From JBGOUJ01 sp041477005 (GTDB lineage: Bacteria > Acidobacteriota > Terriglobia > Bryobacterales > JACQDG01): 21,323 bases of DNA. A model generated the notes under the pieces. It saw only the letters and a program-made list of their open reading frames with translations, searched no databases and was not told where the DNA came from. Location of the stretch: positions 1 to 21,323 of the forward strand of contig JBGOUJ010000053.1 of the NCBI GenBank assembly GCA_041477005.1. Direction: 5' to 3'. Each line of letters opens with the position of its first letter. Position 1 is the stretch's first letter. The position numbers and the translations under genes are program-made. Shown piece after piece: positions 6,225 to 14,728 of the stretch.

Positions 6225-7553
6225 ATGAGACGGGCTTGCTTTTCCACTCCAGTTCTGCTGTTAGCATTGCTTAGTGGCCTCCCGGCCCAGACCGCAACCA
6301 AGCTCCCGCCGCCTGCCAGCCTGACGGTGGACTATGACCAGCACGTCAAGCCCATCTTCGCGGCCAAGTGTTTCGGCTGTCACGGGCAGGCCCAGCAGCA
6401 GTCCGGCTTCCGTCTCGATCTCCGCCAGAACGCTCTCCGTGGCGGCGACTACGGCGTCGTCATCGTTCCCGGCAATAGCGCCGAGAGTAAGCTGATCCTC
6501 CGATTGTCCGGCCCCGACGCCGGCCTGCAAATGCCGCCCACCGGCCCGCTGCCGCCCGAAGACATAGGCATCCTGCGCGCCTGGATTGACCAGGGCGCTG
6601 ACATGCCGGGCCGCGCCAATGAGAAGGTGGAAGAAAAGAAGCCCACGGACCCCAAGGTTCAGGCCTTCCTGAACGCCATCCACCGTCACGACGTCGTCGC
6701 TGTCCGGAAGGCGATCGCCGCCGACAAATCTCTCGCGCGGTCGGCCGACGCTTCCGGCTCGACGGCGCTCATGCACGCCGCCTACTCCGGCACTCTCGAC
6801 ATCATGCGCACCCTGCTCGGCGCCGGCGCCAACCCCAACGCACAGAGCGAGCGTCACGCCACCGCTCTCCACTGGGCCGTCGCCGACGCCGCCAAACTGA
6901 AGCTCCTGGTTTCCAAAGGCGCCGCCGTCGATGCCAAAACAGTGGAAGGCCGGACCGCTCTTTATATGGCCGCCACGCAGGCCGCCGGCGCGCCCATGGT
7001 CCAGGTTCTTCTGGAAGCCGGCGCCGACCCCAACGCTCGGACCATTACCGGCTCCACGCCGCTGTTCCCCGCCGCGGGCGCGAGCTTCGAATCCGCCCAA
7101 CTCCTGCTCGCCAAGGGCGCCGACCCCAACGCCAAAAGCGAAACCGGCGCCACCGCCTTGATGGCCGCGGCTCCTCGCAGCCCGCGCGCCGTTGCCCTAC
7201 TCGTCGCCCGAGGCGTTGACGTGAATGCTCGTACCAAGCGGGGCGAGACCGCCCTCGCCAACGCCGCGAACCGTGGCAACCTCGAGTCGGTCAAGCTTCT
7301 GCTCGACAAGGGCGCCGACGTGAATTCTGTCGACTACCGCGGCTACAACCCGCTGATGCAAGCCGCGTACTGCGATAGCGCCTCCGCCGAGCTGATCCGC
7401 GTGCTCCTGGCCAAAGGCGCCAACGTAAACGCCACGGGCGAAGGTGAGACCCCGCTCAGCCTTGCCGCCAAACGCGGCGAAACCGAAGTTACCCGCCTCC
7501 TCCGCGAGGCGCAAACAGCCGGCCGGCAGGCTTCTGTCGCCGCCAACAGGTAG
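6225..7553 (+). CDS. Exported cytochrome c/ankyrin-repeat protein
   Basis: The protein is 442 aa from the ATG at 6225; a longer frame from 6075 would run through the dehydrogenase relic and is rejected. A signal peptide (about 1-22, ending GLPAQ) is followed by a planctomycete-type cytochrome c domain (PSCyt1-like): YDQHVKPIFAAKCFGCHG with C49, C52 and H53, a GFRLDLR segment, and LQMPP with a likely Met ligand at M103. From about residue 140 to 432 come about nine ankyrin repeats, recognisable by G-x-TALM-x-AA and LL-x-x-GADPNA. The product should be periplasmic, with one heme and a long protein-binding surface. Its partner is unknown; the toroid protein 9 bp downstream is the obvious candidate. 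No catalytic domain is visible, so a role as electron carrier or scaffold is inferred. Confidence 0.8.
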   Translation: MRRACFSTPVLLLALLSGLPAQTATKLPPPASLTVDYDQHVKPIFAAKCFGCHGQAQQQSGFRLDLRQNALRGGDYGVVIVPGNSAESKLILRLSGPDAGLQMPPTGPLPPEDIGILRAWIDQGADMPGRANEKVEEKKPTDPKVQAFLNAIHRHDVVAVRKAIAADKSLARSADASGSTALMHAAYSGTLDIMRTLLGAGANPNAQSERHATALHWAVADAAKLKLLVSKGAAVDAKTVEGRTALYMAATQAAGAPMVQVLLEAGADPNARTITGSTPLFPAAGASFESAQLLLAKGADPNAKSETGATALMAAAPRSPRAVALLVARGVDVNARTKRGETALANAANRGNLESVKLLLDKGADVNSVDYRGYNPLMQAAYCDSASAELIRVLLAKGANVNATGEGETPLSLAAKRGETEVTRLLREAQTAGRQASVAANR

Positions 7554-7562
7554 GAGTCGCCC

Positions 7563-8555
7563 ATGCGCACCGTTCACGCTTTGTTTGCAGCCTCGCTCCT
7601 GATCCCCGCTGTGGCGCACTCCGCCGATCTCCCGTCGGCCACCCTCCGTGCGGCCGCGCAGAAAGGCCTGGTGCTGCTCGAAAAGACCAGCCCCACCTTC
7701 CTCAAGAAGGGCGGTTGCAACTCCTGCCATAACCAGATGCTCCCCGCCGCTGCCCAAGCTTTCGCGCGCCGGCGCGGCATCGCCACCGGCGAAACGATCG
7801 CGCAACTCCCGCCGGAAGTTTCCGAAGCCACCACCGAGCGCACCATCGAGTACTCCACGGTCAGCGCTAACTCCCTCGGCTACGAGTTGTTCGCCTATGC
7901 TGCCGCCAACCGCCCCGCCGACGCCCGCATTGAGGCCCTGGTCTACTCTGTGAAGTCCGCGCAGGAACCCGAGGGCCTTTGGCGCACCACCGGCAACCGC
8001 CCGCCGATCACCTTCGACGACTTCACCACCACCGCCTACGCCATCTTCGCATTGAATACCTACACGCCCGAGGTGCAGCGCGCCGACAGTGAGGCCCGCG
8101 TCGCCCGCGCCCGCTCGTGGCTGCTCGAAGCCAAGCCACAGACCACCCACGAACGCGCCTTCCACCTGCTCGGTCTCGTGTGGTCCAAGGCCGGCCGCGA
8201 CTCCCTCGAAAAGGCTGCCCGTGGCATCCAAGCCATGCAACGCAAGGACGGCGGCTGGTCCCAGCTCCCCGCCATGCCCAGCGATGCCTATGCCACCGGC
8301 ATGACGCTGTACGCTCTCTATGAGGGCGGCGTCCCCGTCACTGACTCCACTTACCAGGCCGGACTTCGCTACCTGCTCGACACCCAAGCTCCCGACGGCA
8401 CGTGGCACGTCAAAACCCGCTCGCTGCCCGTCCAGCCCTACTTTGAAAGCGGCTACCCCTACGGCCACGACCAGTGGATCTCCGCCGCCGGCGCCGCCTA
8501 CGCCACCATGGCGATCGCCGCCGCAGTCGACCTCCAACGCACGGCCCAGCGCTAA
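7563..8555 (+). CDS. Exported alpha/alpha-toroid (squalene cyclase/prenyltransferase-like) protein with a heme c motif
   Basis: The protein is 330 aa from the ATG at 7563, 6 nt after a TAGGAG ribosome binding site and 9 bp after the ankyrin gene, so the two are probably co-transcribed. A signal peptide (1-20, ending VAHS) is followed by GGCNSCHNQ (C52, C55, H56), a covalent-heme motif. Three QW-type motifs, QEPEGLW (134-140), QRKDGGW (226-232) and QAPDGTW (275-281), mark the alpha/alpha barrel of squalene-hopene cyclases and related folds. The DxDD-type cyclase motif is absent, so cyclase activity is unlikely. The product is probably periplasmic and of unknown function. The last 20 codons are the first unit of a tandem repeat (8499-8805), and the stop falls within that unit; the original C-terminus may have been different. 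Confidence 0.75.
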   Translation: MRTVHALFAASLLIPAVAHSADLPSATLRAAAQKGLVLLEKTSPTFLKKGGCNSCHNQMLPAAAQAFARRRGIATGETIAQLPPEVSEATTERTIEYSTVSANSLGYELFAYAAANRPADARIEALVYSVKSAQEPEGLWRTTGNRPPITFDDFTTTAYAIFALNTYTPEVQRADSEARVARARSWLLEAKPQTTHERAFHLLGLVWSKAGRDSLEKAARGIQAMQRKDGGWSQLPAMPSDAYATGMTLYALYEGGVPVTDSTYQAGLRYLLDTQAPDGTWHVKTRSLPVQPYFESGYPYGHDQWISAAGAAYATMAIAAAVDLQRTAQR

Positions 8556-8805
8556 GGCCGCACCCAGGTCGGCGCCCCTACGCCATCATGGCCATCGCCG
8601 CCGTCGTCGACCTCCAACGCACGGCCAGCGCTGAGGCCGCACCCAGTCGGCGCCGCCTACGCCACCATGGCCATCGCCGCCGCCGTCGAACCCCTACGCA
8701 CGGCGAAGCGCTGAGGCCGCACCCAGTCGGCACTGACTACGCCACCATGGCGATCGCCGCCGCGGTCGACCTCCAACGCACGGCCCAGCACTGGGGCCGC
8801 ACCGA
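8499..8805 (+). repeat. Four-unit tandem repeat (79-80 bp) across the 3' end of the toroid gene
   Basis: Units start at TACGCCACCATGG-like sequences at 8499, 8579, 8658 and 8738, giving periods of 80, 79 and 80 bp; the last unit is shorter. Each carries GCGATCGCC or GCCATCGCC, then GTCGACCTCCAACGCACGG with changes, and CGCACC-x-AGT near its end. The periods are not multiples of three, so the repeated peptide YATMAIAAAVDLQRTA moves between frames; the first unit is closed by TAA. Unit 4 in its own frame continues to AQHWGRTEFTAVS and a TGA at 8822, perhaps the ancestral end of the protein. No other gene is visible in 8556-8988. Confidence 0.85.
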
Positions 8806-8988
8806 GTTCACGGCGGTCTCGTGAGTACCGTCACGCCACAGGCTGATCCGCTTCCGCATTGCACTCCCCATGAGAGTTTCTGCCGGAAGGCCACCTGGCG
8901 CGGCGCCACGATTGCGATACTTGGACTTGCCGGGCTCCGGCGGGCCTTAGAGTACAGAAGGAATGCAGAGGGTAAAGGAGGAAAGCAG

Positions 8989-10104
8989 ATGAGCGTACGG
9001 AAAGCCAATCTCTACGCGCTGTGCATGCTCTCTTTACTGGCCGCCTTGGGGGCGCCTGGCCAACCGCTCGCCGCGCAAGAAAGGCGCTTGCTCTACGTGG
9101 CCACCCCCGGCATCCGGAACTACGTAGACTATGGCGGCGTCGGGGTCATCGTTTTCGACATCGACAATGGTCACCGCTTCGTCAAGCGCATTCCCACCTG
9201 GCAGTTGGCGGCGGGGAAGGAACCCGAAAACGTCAAGGGCATCGCGGCCAGCGCGAAGAACGGAAAGCTCTACGTCAGCACGTACAAGCGGCTGGCTTGC
9301 ATCGATCTGCTCACGGAGAAAATGGTTTGGGAAAAGGAATTGGAGGGCGGTTGCGACCGCATGGCGATCTCCCCCAACGGCCAGAACCTTTACGTGCCGT
9401 CGTTCGAAGGGGCGCATTGGAACGTGGTGAATGCCGCAACGGGCGACGTCATGGCGAAGATCGTGACCAAGTCCGGGGCCCACAATACGACATATGGCCT
9501 CGACGGCACGCGCGCCTATCTCGCCGGCATCCATTCGCCGCTTCTTTCCGTGGCCGACACCACGACCCACACGGTCGCGAAGACGGTTGGGCCATTCAGT
9601 AACTCCATCCGTCCGTTCACGGTCAACGGAAGCCAGACACTCTGCTTCGTCAATGTGAATGGCCTGCTGGGATTCGAAGTGGGGGACCTGCGGACGGGCA
9701 AGATGCTGCATCGAGTCGAGGTCCAGGGCTACCAGCCGGGTCCCGTGAAGCGCCACGGGTGCCCCAGTCACGGCATCGCCATGACGCCGGACGAGAAGGA
9801 AATATGGGTCGCCGACGGGCACAACAACACAGTGCATATCTTCGATGCCACCGTTATGCCGCCCAAACAGATCGCCAGCATCAAGGTCCGGGATCAGCCC
9901 GGCTGGATTACCTTCAGCATTGACGGGCGGCGGGCCTACCCTTCGAGCGGCGAGGTGATCGACACGCGCACCAAGGAGATCCTGGCGACCCTGGAAGATG
10001 AAGCCGGCAGGCAGGTTGAGAGCGAGAAGTTGCTGGAAATCGTATTCGCGAATGGGAAGCCCATCCGCGCCGGAGATCAGTTCGGCATGGGAGCGAAGCG
10101 GTAG
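8989..10104 (+). CDS. Exported YVTN-type beta-propeller protein (YncE-like)
   Basis: The protein is 371 aa. I choose the ATG at 8989 because AGGAGG lies 7 nt upstream and because it gives a normal signal peptide (about 1-30, ending PLAAQ); the longer frame from 8821 adds 56 residues with no signal character. The mature part shows repeated propeller strands of the YVTN/PD40 kind: RLLYVATPG, GKLYVSTYKRLACID, GQNLYVPSFEGAHWNVVN, RAYLAGIHSPLLSVAD, KEIWVADGHNNTVHIFD and RRAYPSSGEVIDTRT, enough for about seven blades. There is no heme motif and no recognisable active site. Relatives are periplasmic and mostly of unknown function, some next to quinoprotein dehydrogenases, as loosely here. Spacing from the previous gene and the strong ribosome binding site suggest separate expression. 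Confidence 0.75.
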   Translation: MSVRKANLYALCMLSLLAALGAPGQPLAAQERRLLYVATPGIRNYVDYGGVGVIVFDIDNGHRFVKRIPTWQLAAGKEPENVKGIAASAKNGKLYVSTYKRLACIDLLTEKMVWEKELEGGCDRMAISPNGQNLYVPSFEGAHWNVVNAATGDVMAKIVTKSGAHNTTYGLDGTRAYLAGIHSPLLSVADTTTHTVAKTVGPFSNSIRPFTVNGSQTLCFVNVNGLLGFEVGDLRTGKMLHRVEVQGYQPGPVKRHGCPSHGIAMTPDEKEIWVADGHNNTVHIFDATVMPPKQIASIKVRDQPGWITFSIDGRRAYPSSGEVIDTRTKEILATLEDEAGRQVESEKLLEIVFANGKPIRAGDQFGMGAKR

Positions 10105-10217
10105 GATCTTCAGCCGCCTTCATCATCGACCGCGATGGCGAGCGGCCCAGGATGTGCTCGATCCGATCGCCGAGGGAAACGCATTTTCCAGCAGAGGGCC
10201 GGAGGAGTTAAGGCAGC

Positions 10218-10258
10218 GCCTGGCGCCGGCCGCTTTCGAGCTGGGGCGCCATCCAGGC
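10218..10258. terminator. Imperfect hairpin between convergent genes
   Basis: GCCTGGCGCC (10218-10227) can pair with GGCGCCATCCAGGC (10245-10258) with a bulge. It lies in the 177-bp gap between two genes that both end here, so it could end transcription from either side. No T-run follows on either strand, so it is a weak candidate. Confidence 0.25.
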
Positions 10259-10281
10259 CCGTGAGGCCGAGTGGTCTCCGG

Positions 10282-11553
10282 CTACCGCAGCGCTCCAATC
10301 TGGTAGTCCAGCACGGCGTGCTGGATCTGGTATTCGTATTTCGCCCCGGCGCTGGCTATCTCGGCCGAGGTCTTGTTCAACTGCGCCTGGCTCAGCTCGA
10401 CGATGTTGCCCAGCCCCAGGTCATAACGCGCCTGGGCCAGATCGAGAGCCTGGGTGGCTTGATTGAGAAGCTCCGCCGTGACGCTCAGCCGCTCGTAGGC
10501 CGTGCTGGCGTTCAGCCAGGCGACCCGCACGTCGCGGGCACTGGTGTTTTCGAGGTCGCGAATGGTTTGCTCCGCTGCCTGGGCCCGCAGGTCGGCTTCG
10601 GCCCGGCGGGCGGAAAACAGGTGGCCGTTGAAGACGGGAATATTCACGTTGACCCCGGCGGCGCTGTAGCGGTTGTGCACGTTGTCATCGTGGCCGGGGA
10701 CCACGCCCGCCGCCCCTACGGCGCTGATGGTGGGGAACGAAAGCTCTCGCTCCGCCCGGGCGAACTTCACGGCGCCGTCCCGGTTGAAGCGAGCGCCGGC
10801 CAATTCGGGACGGTCGCGCAACGCCTGGTCCACCAGCGGGGCCGGGTCGGAAGGCAGGCGGTCCGGCAAGGGTTCTTCCGCCAGCTCGTAGGTTCTCTGC
10901 TCGCGGAATCCCAGGTCGGTGGAGAGCTCGGCGAAGCTTCCCCGAATGTCGTTCTGCGCGCTCAGCAACAATAGCTTGGCCTCGGACAGATTCACGCTGG
11001 CAAAGCTGACGTCGAGGCCCGACTTGAGCTTGCTCTGGGCGAGCGCCGTCACCTGGTCGACGATCAACTGGCGGGCCTTCACGGTTTCCTCCGCCACCCG
11101 CAACACGCTCTGCGCCCGCAGGGCGGCGTAGTAGGCCCGATCGAGCTGAACCAGCACCTGGGCGCGCGTGGCCTGCACGGTTTGATCTTGGGCGCGCGCG
11201 TGCAGCCGGGCGCTTTCGGTGAGGTTGCTGGTGCGGCCGAAGTCGGTCAAAAGCTGGCTCGCCGTCACGCCGGTGGCGAAGCGGTCGAAGACGGTCGGGT
11301 TGTTCAGCAAGCCGGCGGCGATCCGCGAGTTGCTGATCGCGCCGGCGCCGGTCACACTGCCGTAGAAGTTCGGAAAAAACGCCGAGCGAACCTCGATGGT
11401 GACCTGGTTGGCCGCCAACGCGTTGAGCAAGGCAGCGCTCACCTGCGGATGGTTCTTTCCCGCAATCGCTTCCGCCTCTTTGAGCGTGAGCTTCGGCGGG
11501 GCCTGGGCGGATGCGACCGCGAGCGGGAGCAGAAGCCAGAGCCAGCGTCTCAT
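10282..11553 (-). CDS. TolC-family outer-membrane efflux protein
   Basis: A 423-aa protein with a signal peptide (about 1-17, LWLLLPLAVASAQA) and two similar halves of the outer-membrane efflux fold. Each is rich in long Ala/Gln/Leu helices; LTLKEAEAIAGKNHPQV opens the first half, and LAQARYDLGLGNIVELSQAQL near residue 380 is the classical signature of the second. The length fits the family. It forms the outer-membrane channel for the pump encoded just upstream. Its ATG overlaps the TGA of the pump gene (ATGA), showing translational coupling as the last gene of the operon. Confidence 0.93.
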   Translation of the reverse strand: MRRWLWLLLPLAVASAQAPPKLTLKEAEAIAGKNHPQVSAALLNALAANQVTIEVRSAFFPNFYGSVTGAGAISNSRIAAGLLNNPTVFDRFATGVTASQLLTDFGRTSNLTESARLHARAQDQTVQATRAQVLVQLDRAYYAALRAQSVLRVAEETVKARQLIVDQVTALAQSKLKSGLDVSFASVNLSEAKLLLLSAQNDIRGSFAELSTDLGFREQRTYELAEEPLPDRLPSDPAPLVDQALRDRPELAGARFNRDGAVKFARAERELSFPTISAVGAAGVVPGHDDNVHNRYSAAGVNVNIPVFNGHLFSARRAEADLRAQAAEQTIRDLENTSARDVRVAWLNASTAYERLSVTAELLNQATQALDLAQARYDLGLGNIVELSQAQLNKTSAEIASAGAKYEYQIQHAVLDYQIGALR

Positions 11554-14500
11554 GGGGCCTCCTGGCCGCCTTCCGTCTCCCGGCGATGCAGCGACCCGGC
11601 CTGCGTGTCGCGGTTGCGATAAGTCAGCAGGTAGCCGGCCGGTACCAGAATGACCGTGAATACCACCGAAAGAGTGAGGCCACCGATGATCGCCCGCGCC
11701 AGCGGAGCGTAGGACTCACTGCCGGCGCCGAGCTTCAGCGCCATCGGCAGCAGGCCGATGATGGTGGCGAGCGAGGTCATCAGCACCGGCCGCAGCCGCA
11801 CGCGGCAGGCCAGCGCTACCGCCTCGTGGACCGACATGCCGTCGCCCCGCAGCCGGCGCGTGAACTCCACGATCAGAATGCTGTTCGACACCGCGATGCC
11901 CACCAGCATCACCACTCCCATCAGCGACATCACGTTGAGGGTCGTGTTGGTGAGGTAGAGCGTCCAGATCACTCCGGCGATGCCGGGCGGGACGGCCAGC
12001 AGGATGATGAAGGGATCGAGGAAAGACTGAAACTGCGCCACCAGGATCAGGTAGAGCAGCACGACGGACAAGAAAAGCCCCAACCCGAAGCTCCGGAACG
12101 ACTCCCGCATGCTTTGCACCATGCCGTGCAGCGTCACGTCAGAGCCCTCCGGAATTTTGGTGTGGGCGATGACGCGGTCGATTGCGTTGGCGATCTTGCC
12201 CAGGTCCTCGCCCATCGGCCGCACGAAAACGTCGATGGTCCGGCGCAACTTATAGTGGTCCACCTCGGTCGGCGAGTTGATCCGGGTGATCTTGCTGACC
12301 ATGTCCAGCCGCGTCGGGTGCTCGATCATCTTCGAGCGAAGAGGAATGGACTTGAGATCCAGCATGTTCTTCACCTGGAATTCCGGGTACTGGACGGTGA
12401 GCATGTAGTCGTTGCCCGTTCTCGGGTCGATCCAGTAGCTCGGCGCGATCATGCCGTTGGAGGTCAGTGCCGTGATGACGTTGTCCACGATTTCCTTCTG
12501 GTCGAGGCCCATTTCGGCGGCGCGGGTACGGTCAATGTCGAGTTGGATCGCCGGATAATCGAGGTCTTGCGGGATGAACACGTCAGCTACGTTCGGAATC
12601 TTCCTGATCTCGGAGGCCAATTGCAGCGCCGTGTCGTAGCCTCTTCGCAGGTTGACCCCCGCCACCTGCACGTCGATCGGGGCCGGCAGGCCGAGGTTCA
12701 GCACGGCATCCACCAGGCCGCCCGATTGGAAGTAGGTGGTCAGCTCCGGCAGCTCTTGTGCCATTCGTTGCTGTACCCGGGCCATGTAATCGTAACTATT
12801 GACTTTGTGGTTCTCTTTCAGGCCGACCAGCACGAAGGCCGTATGCATGGCCGAGTTGGTGGTGTAGATGGCCGAAAAGTCAGGCGTGGTGCCGATGTTG
12901 GCAACGACCAGGTCCAGATCTTCGGGAGAAACCACTTCCCGAATCAGCTTTTCCACCTTGGACACCTCGGCTTCCGTAACCGCCAGGCGGGTGCCCGAAG
13001 GGGCCTTGACGTTGATCACGAACTGCCCGGCGTCGGTGCGAGGGAAGAACGCCAGGCCCAACTCCGGCCAGAGGGCGAAGCTCGCGAGAAATACCACCGC
13101 GAAACCGGCCAGGATCACGACTGGCTTTTTCAGTGTGGCGCCGACCAGCTTGTCATAGCCTCTGAGCGTATTTTCAAAGTGGTGGTTGAACCAGGCATTA
13201 AAGCGGGCGCTGAAGCCTTTCGGCGGGACGGCGTCCGGGTGGGAACCATGATGGGTGGGAGCCTTGATGAAGTGGCAGCAGAACAGCGGTACTACCGTCA
13301 TGGCGACCGCGTAAGAAGCAAACAACGACAGCGCCACAGCCAGGGCCAGGGCCGAAAACAGAAAACGGCTGACGCCATAGAGGAAGGTCACCGGGAAGAA
13401 AACCACCACCGTCGTTAACGTTGCCGACAGCACCGGCAGCGCCACCTCGCGACCGCCCTTCTCGGCTGCCACATCCGGCGGCTCTCCCATTTCCAGGTGG
13501 CGGTAAATGTTCTCCAGCACCACCACCGAGTTGTCGATGAGCCGCGAAAACGCCAGCGCCAGGCCTCCCAGTACCATGCTGTTTATCGAGCTGCCGCCAA
13601 ACGACAAAGCGATGAACGCGGCCAGCACCGATAGCGGAATCGAGAAGAACACTGCCACCGTCGCCCGCATGCTCCCCAGAAACACCAGAATCATCACTGA
13701 GGTCAGGAGCAGCCCGATCGCCCCCTCATGAAGCAGCGTTTCGATGGCCGTCTTGACAAACTCCGATTGATCAAAAACTACCTTGGTGATCAGCTCCTTG
13801 GGCACATCGTAGAGATGCGCCACCATCTGCTTGATGCCGTTGACCACGGCGATGGTGTTGGTGTCGCCGCCTTGCTTGAGCACGGAAAGATAGACCGAGC
13901 GCTGGCCGTCGACCCGCACCAGGTTGGTTTGGATTTGCTGGGCGTCCTTGGCCGCCCCGATGTCGGTCACCCGAACCGGGTTTTGCCCGACGGTCTTCAG
14001 CGGCAAGTCGTTGATCTCCTTGACGGTGCTGAGCTGGCTGTTGGTGTAAATGTTGTAGTCGAGTGAGCCGATCTGGACATCGCCGGCCGGCAAAATCAGA
14101 TTGGCGTCGTTGACCGCGCGGACCACATCCATCAGGCTGAGCTGATGGGCCTCCAGCTTGTAAGGGTCGGCGTAGACCATGATCTGCCGGTAGAGGCCGC
14201 CGAAGGGCTGCGGCACCGAAGCCCCCGGAACGCCGGCGATCTCATTGCGCACGGTAAACTGCGCCAGATCCCGCAAGTCTGTTTCGGTCAACCCGTGGCC
14301 TTGGAACGTCACCAGGCAGACCGGCAAGCTCGAAGCGTCGAGCTTCAGCACCACCGGCGGCAGCGTTCCGGGCGGCAGACGCCGCAACTGGGCCATCGCC
14401 AGATTCGAGATCGTGGTCACCGCCGAATCGGCGTTGGTTCCCGGCTGGAAATATACTTTGATCACGCTGACGCCGGTGAGCGAGCGCGACTCGATGTGCT

Positions 14501-14726
14501 CGATGCCGCTGCCCAGGGTGAAGAAGCGCTCGAAACGGCTGGTGATATCGGTCTCCATCTGTTCCGGCGGCATGCCAGAGTAAAACGTGGCCACTGCCAC
14601 CACCGGGATGTTCATGGCCGGGAACATGTCCACCGGCATCCTGGTGAGCGTCGTAAAGCCCACGACGGCGATCACCAGGCAGACGACCACAATGAAGTAA
14701 GGTGTTTGAATGGCGAAGCGCGACAT
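11550..14726 (-). CDS. RND-family efflux transporter, inner-membrane pump subunit
   Basis: A full-length 1058-aa AcrB-like pump: N-terminal helix followed by VDMFPAMNIPVV, two large periplasmic loops, and transmembrane bundles at about 335-560 and 870-1040. Conserved blocks include GAIGLLLTSVMILVFLGS, LVAQFQSF and RLRPVLMTSLATIIGLLP. The proton-relay region departs from AcrB: where AcrB has D407-D408, this has D398-N399 (LIDNSVVVLEN), and where AcrB has K940, this has S947 (AVSNSILIVEF). The Arg of RLRP is kept. Such changes are found in several non-AcrB RND subfamilies, so this is probably not a multidrug pump of the AcrB kind; the substrate cannot be named. The gene begins 2 bp after the fusion-protein gene ends, and its stop overlaps the TolC-type gene. 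Confidence 0.93.
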   Translation of the reverse strand: MSRFAIQTPYFIVVVCLVIAVVGFTTLTRMPVDMFPAMNIPVVAVATFYSGMPPEQMETDITSRFERFFTLGSGIEHIESRSLTGVSVIKVYFQPGTNADSAVTTISNLAMAQLRRLPPGTLPPVVLKLDASSLPVCLVTFQGHGLTETDLRDLAQFTVRNEIAGVPGASVPQPFGGLYRQIMVYADPYKLEAHQLSLMDVVRAVNDANLILPAGDVQIGSLDYNIYTNSQLSTVKEINDLPLKTVGQNPVRVTDIGAAKDAQQIQTNLVRVDGQRSVYLSVLKQGGDTNTIAVVNGIKQMVAHLYDVPKELITKVVFDQSEFVKTAIETLLHEGAIGLLLTSVMILVFLGSMRATVAVFFSIPLSVLAAFIALSFGGSSINSMVLGGLALAFSRLIDNSVVVLENIYRHLEMGEPPDVAAEKGGREVALPVLSATLTTVVVFFPVTFLYGVSRFLFSALALAVALSLFASYAVAMTVVPLFCCHFIKAPTHHGSHPDAVPPKGFSARFNAWFNHHFENTLRGYDKLVGATLKKPVVILAGFAVVFLASFALWPELGLAFFPRTDAGQFVINVKAPSGTRLAVTEAEVSKVEKLIREVVSPEDLDLVVANIGTTPDFSAIYTTNSAMHTAFVLVGLKENHKVNSYDYMARVQQRMAQELPELTTYFQSGGLVDAVLNLGLPAPIDVQVAGVNLRRGYDTALQLASEIRKIPNVADVFIPQDLDYPAIQLDIDRTRAAEMGLDQKEIVDNVITALTSNGMIAPSYWIDPRTGNDYMLTVQYPEFQVKNMLDLKSIPLRSKMIEHPTRLDMVSKITRINSPTEVDHYKLRRTIDVFVRPMGEDLGKIANAIDRVIAHTKIPEGSDVTLHGMVQSMRESFRSFGLGLFLSVVLLYLILVAQFQSFLDPFIILLAVPPGIAGVIWTLYLTNTTLNVMSLMGVVMLVGIAVSNSILIVEFTRRLRGDGMSVHEAVALACRVRLRPVLMTSLATIIGLLPMALKLGAGSESYAPLARAIIGGLTLSVVFTVILVPAGYLLTYRNRDTQAGSLHRRETEGGQEAP

Positions 14727-14728
14727 AA

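Noticed and set aside
7197..8537. 446-codon open frame on the - strand, opposite the ankyrin and toroid genes
   Set aside because: Gly/Val-rich with no motif; it spans two genes and their junction on the other strand.
8499..8805. CRISPR array
   Set aside because: The units are contiguous with no unique spacers, overlap coding sequence and lack a palindromic repeat; it is a plain tandem repeat. No cas gene is present.
8821..8988. 56-codon N-terminal extension of the YVTN-type propeller protein
   Set aside because: No signal character and no ribosome binding site. AGGAGG and a signal peptide support the ATG at 8989.
11511..13418. 635-codon open frame on the + strand, opposite the RND pump gene
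   Set aside because: His/Arg/Gln-rich translation typical of antisense frames. The RND pump on the other strand is unmistakable.
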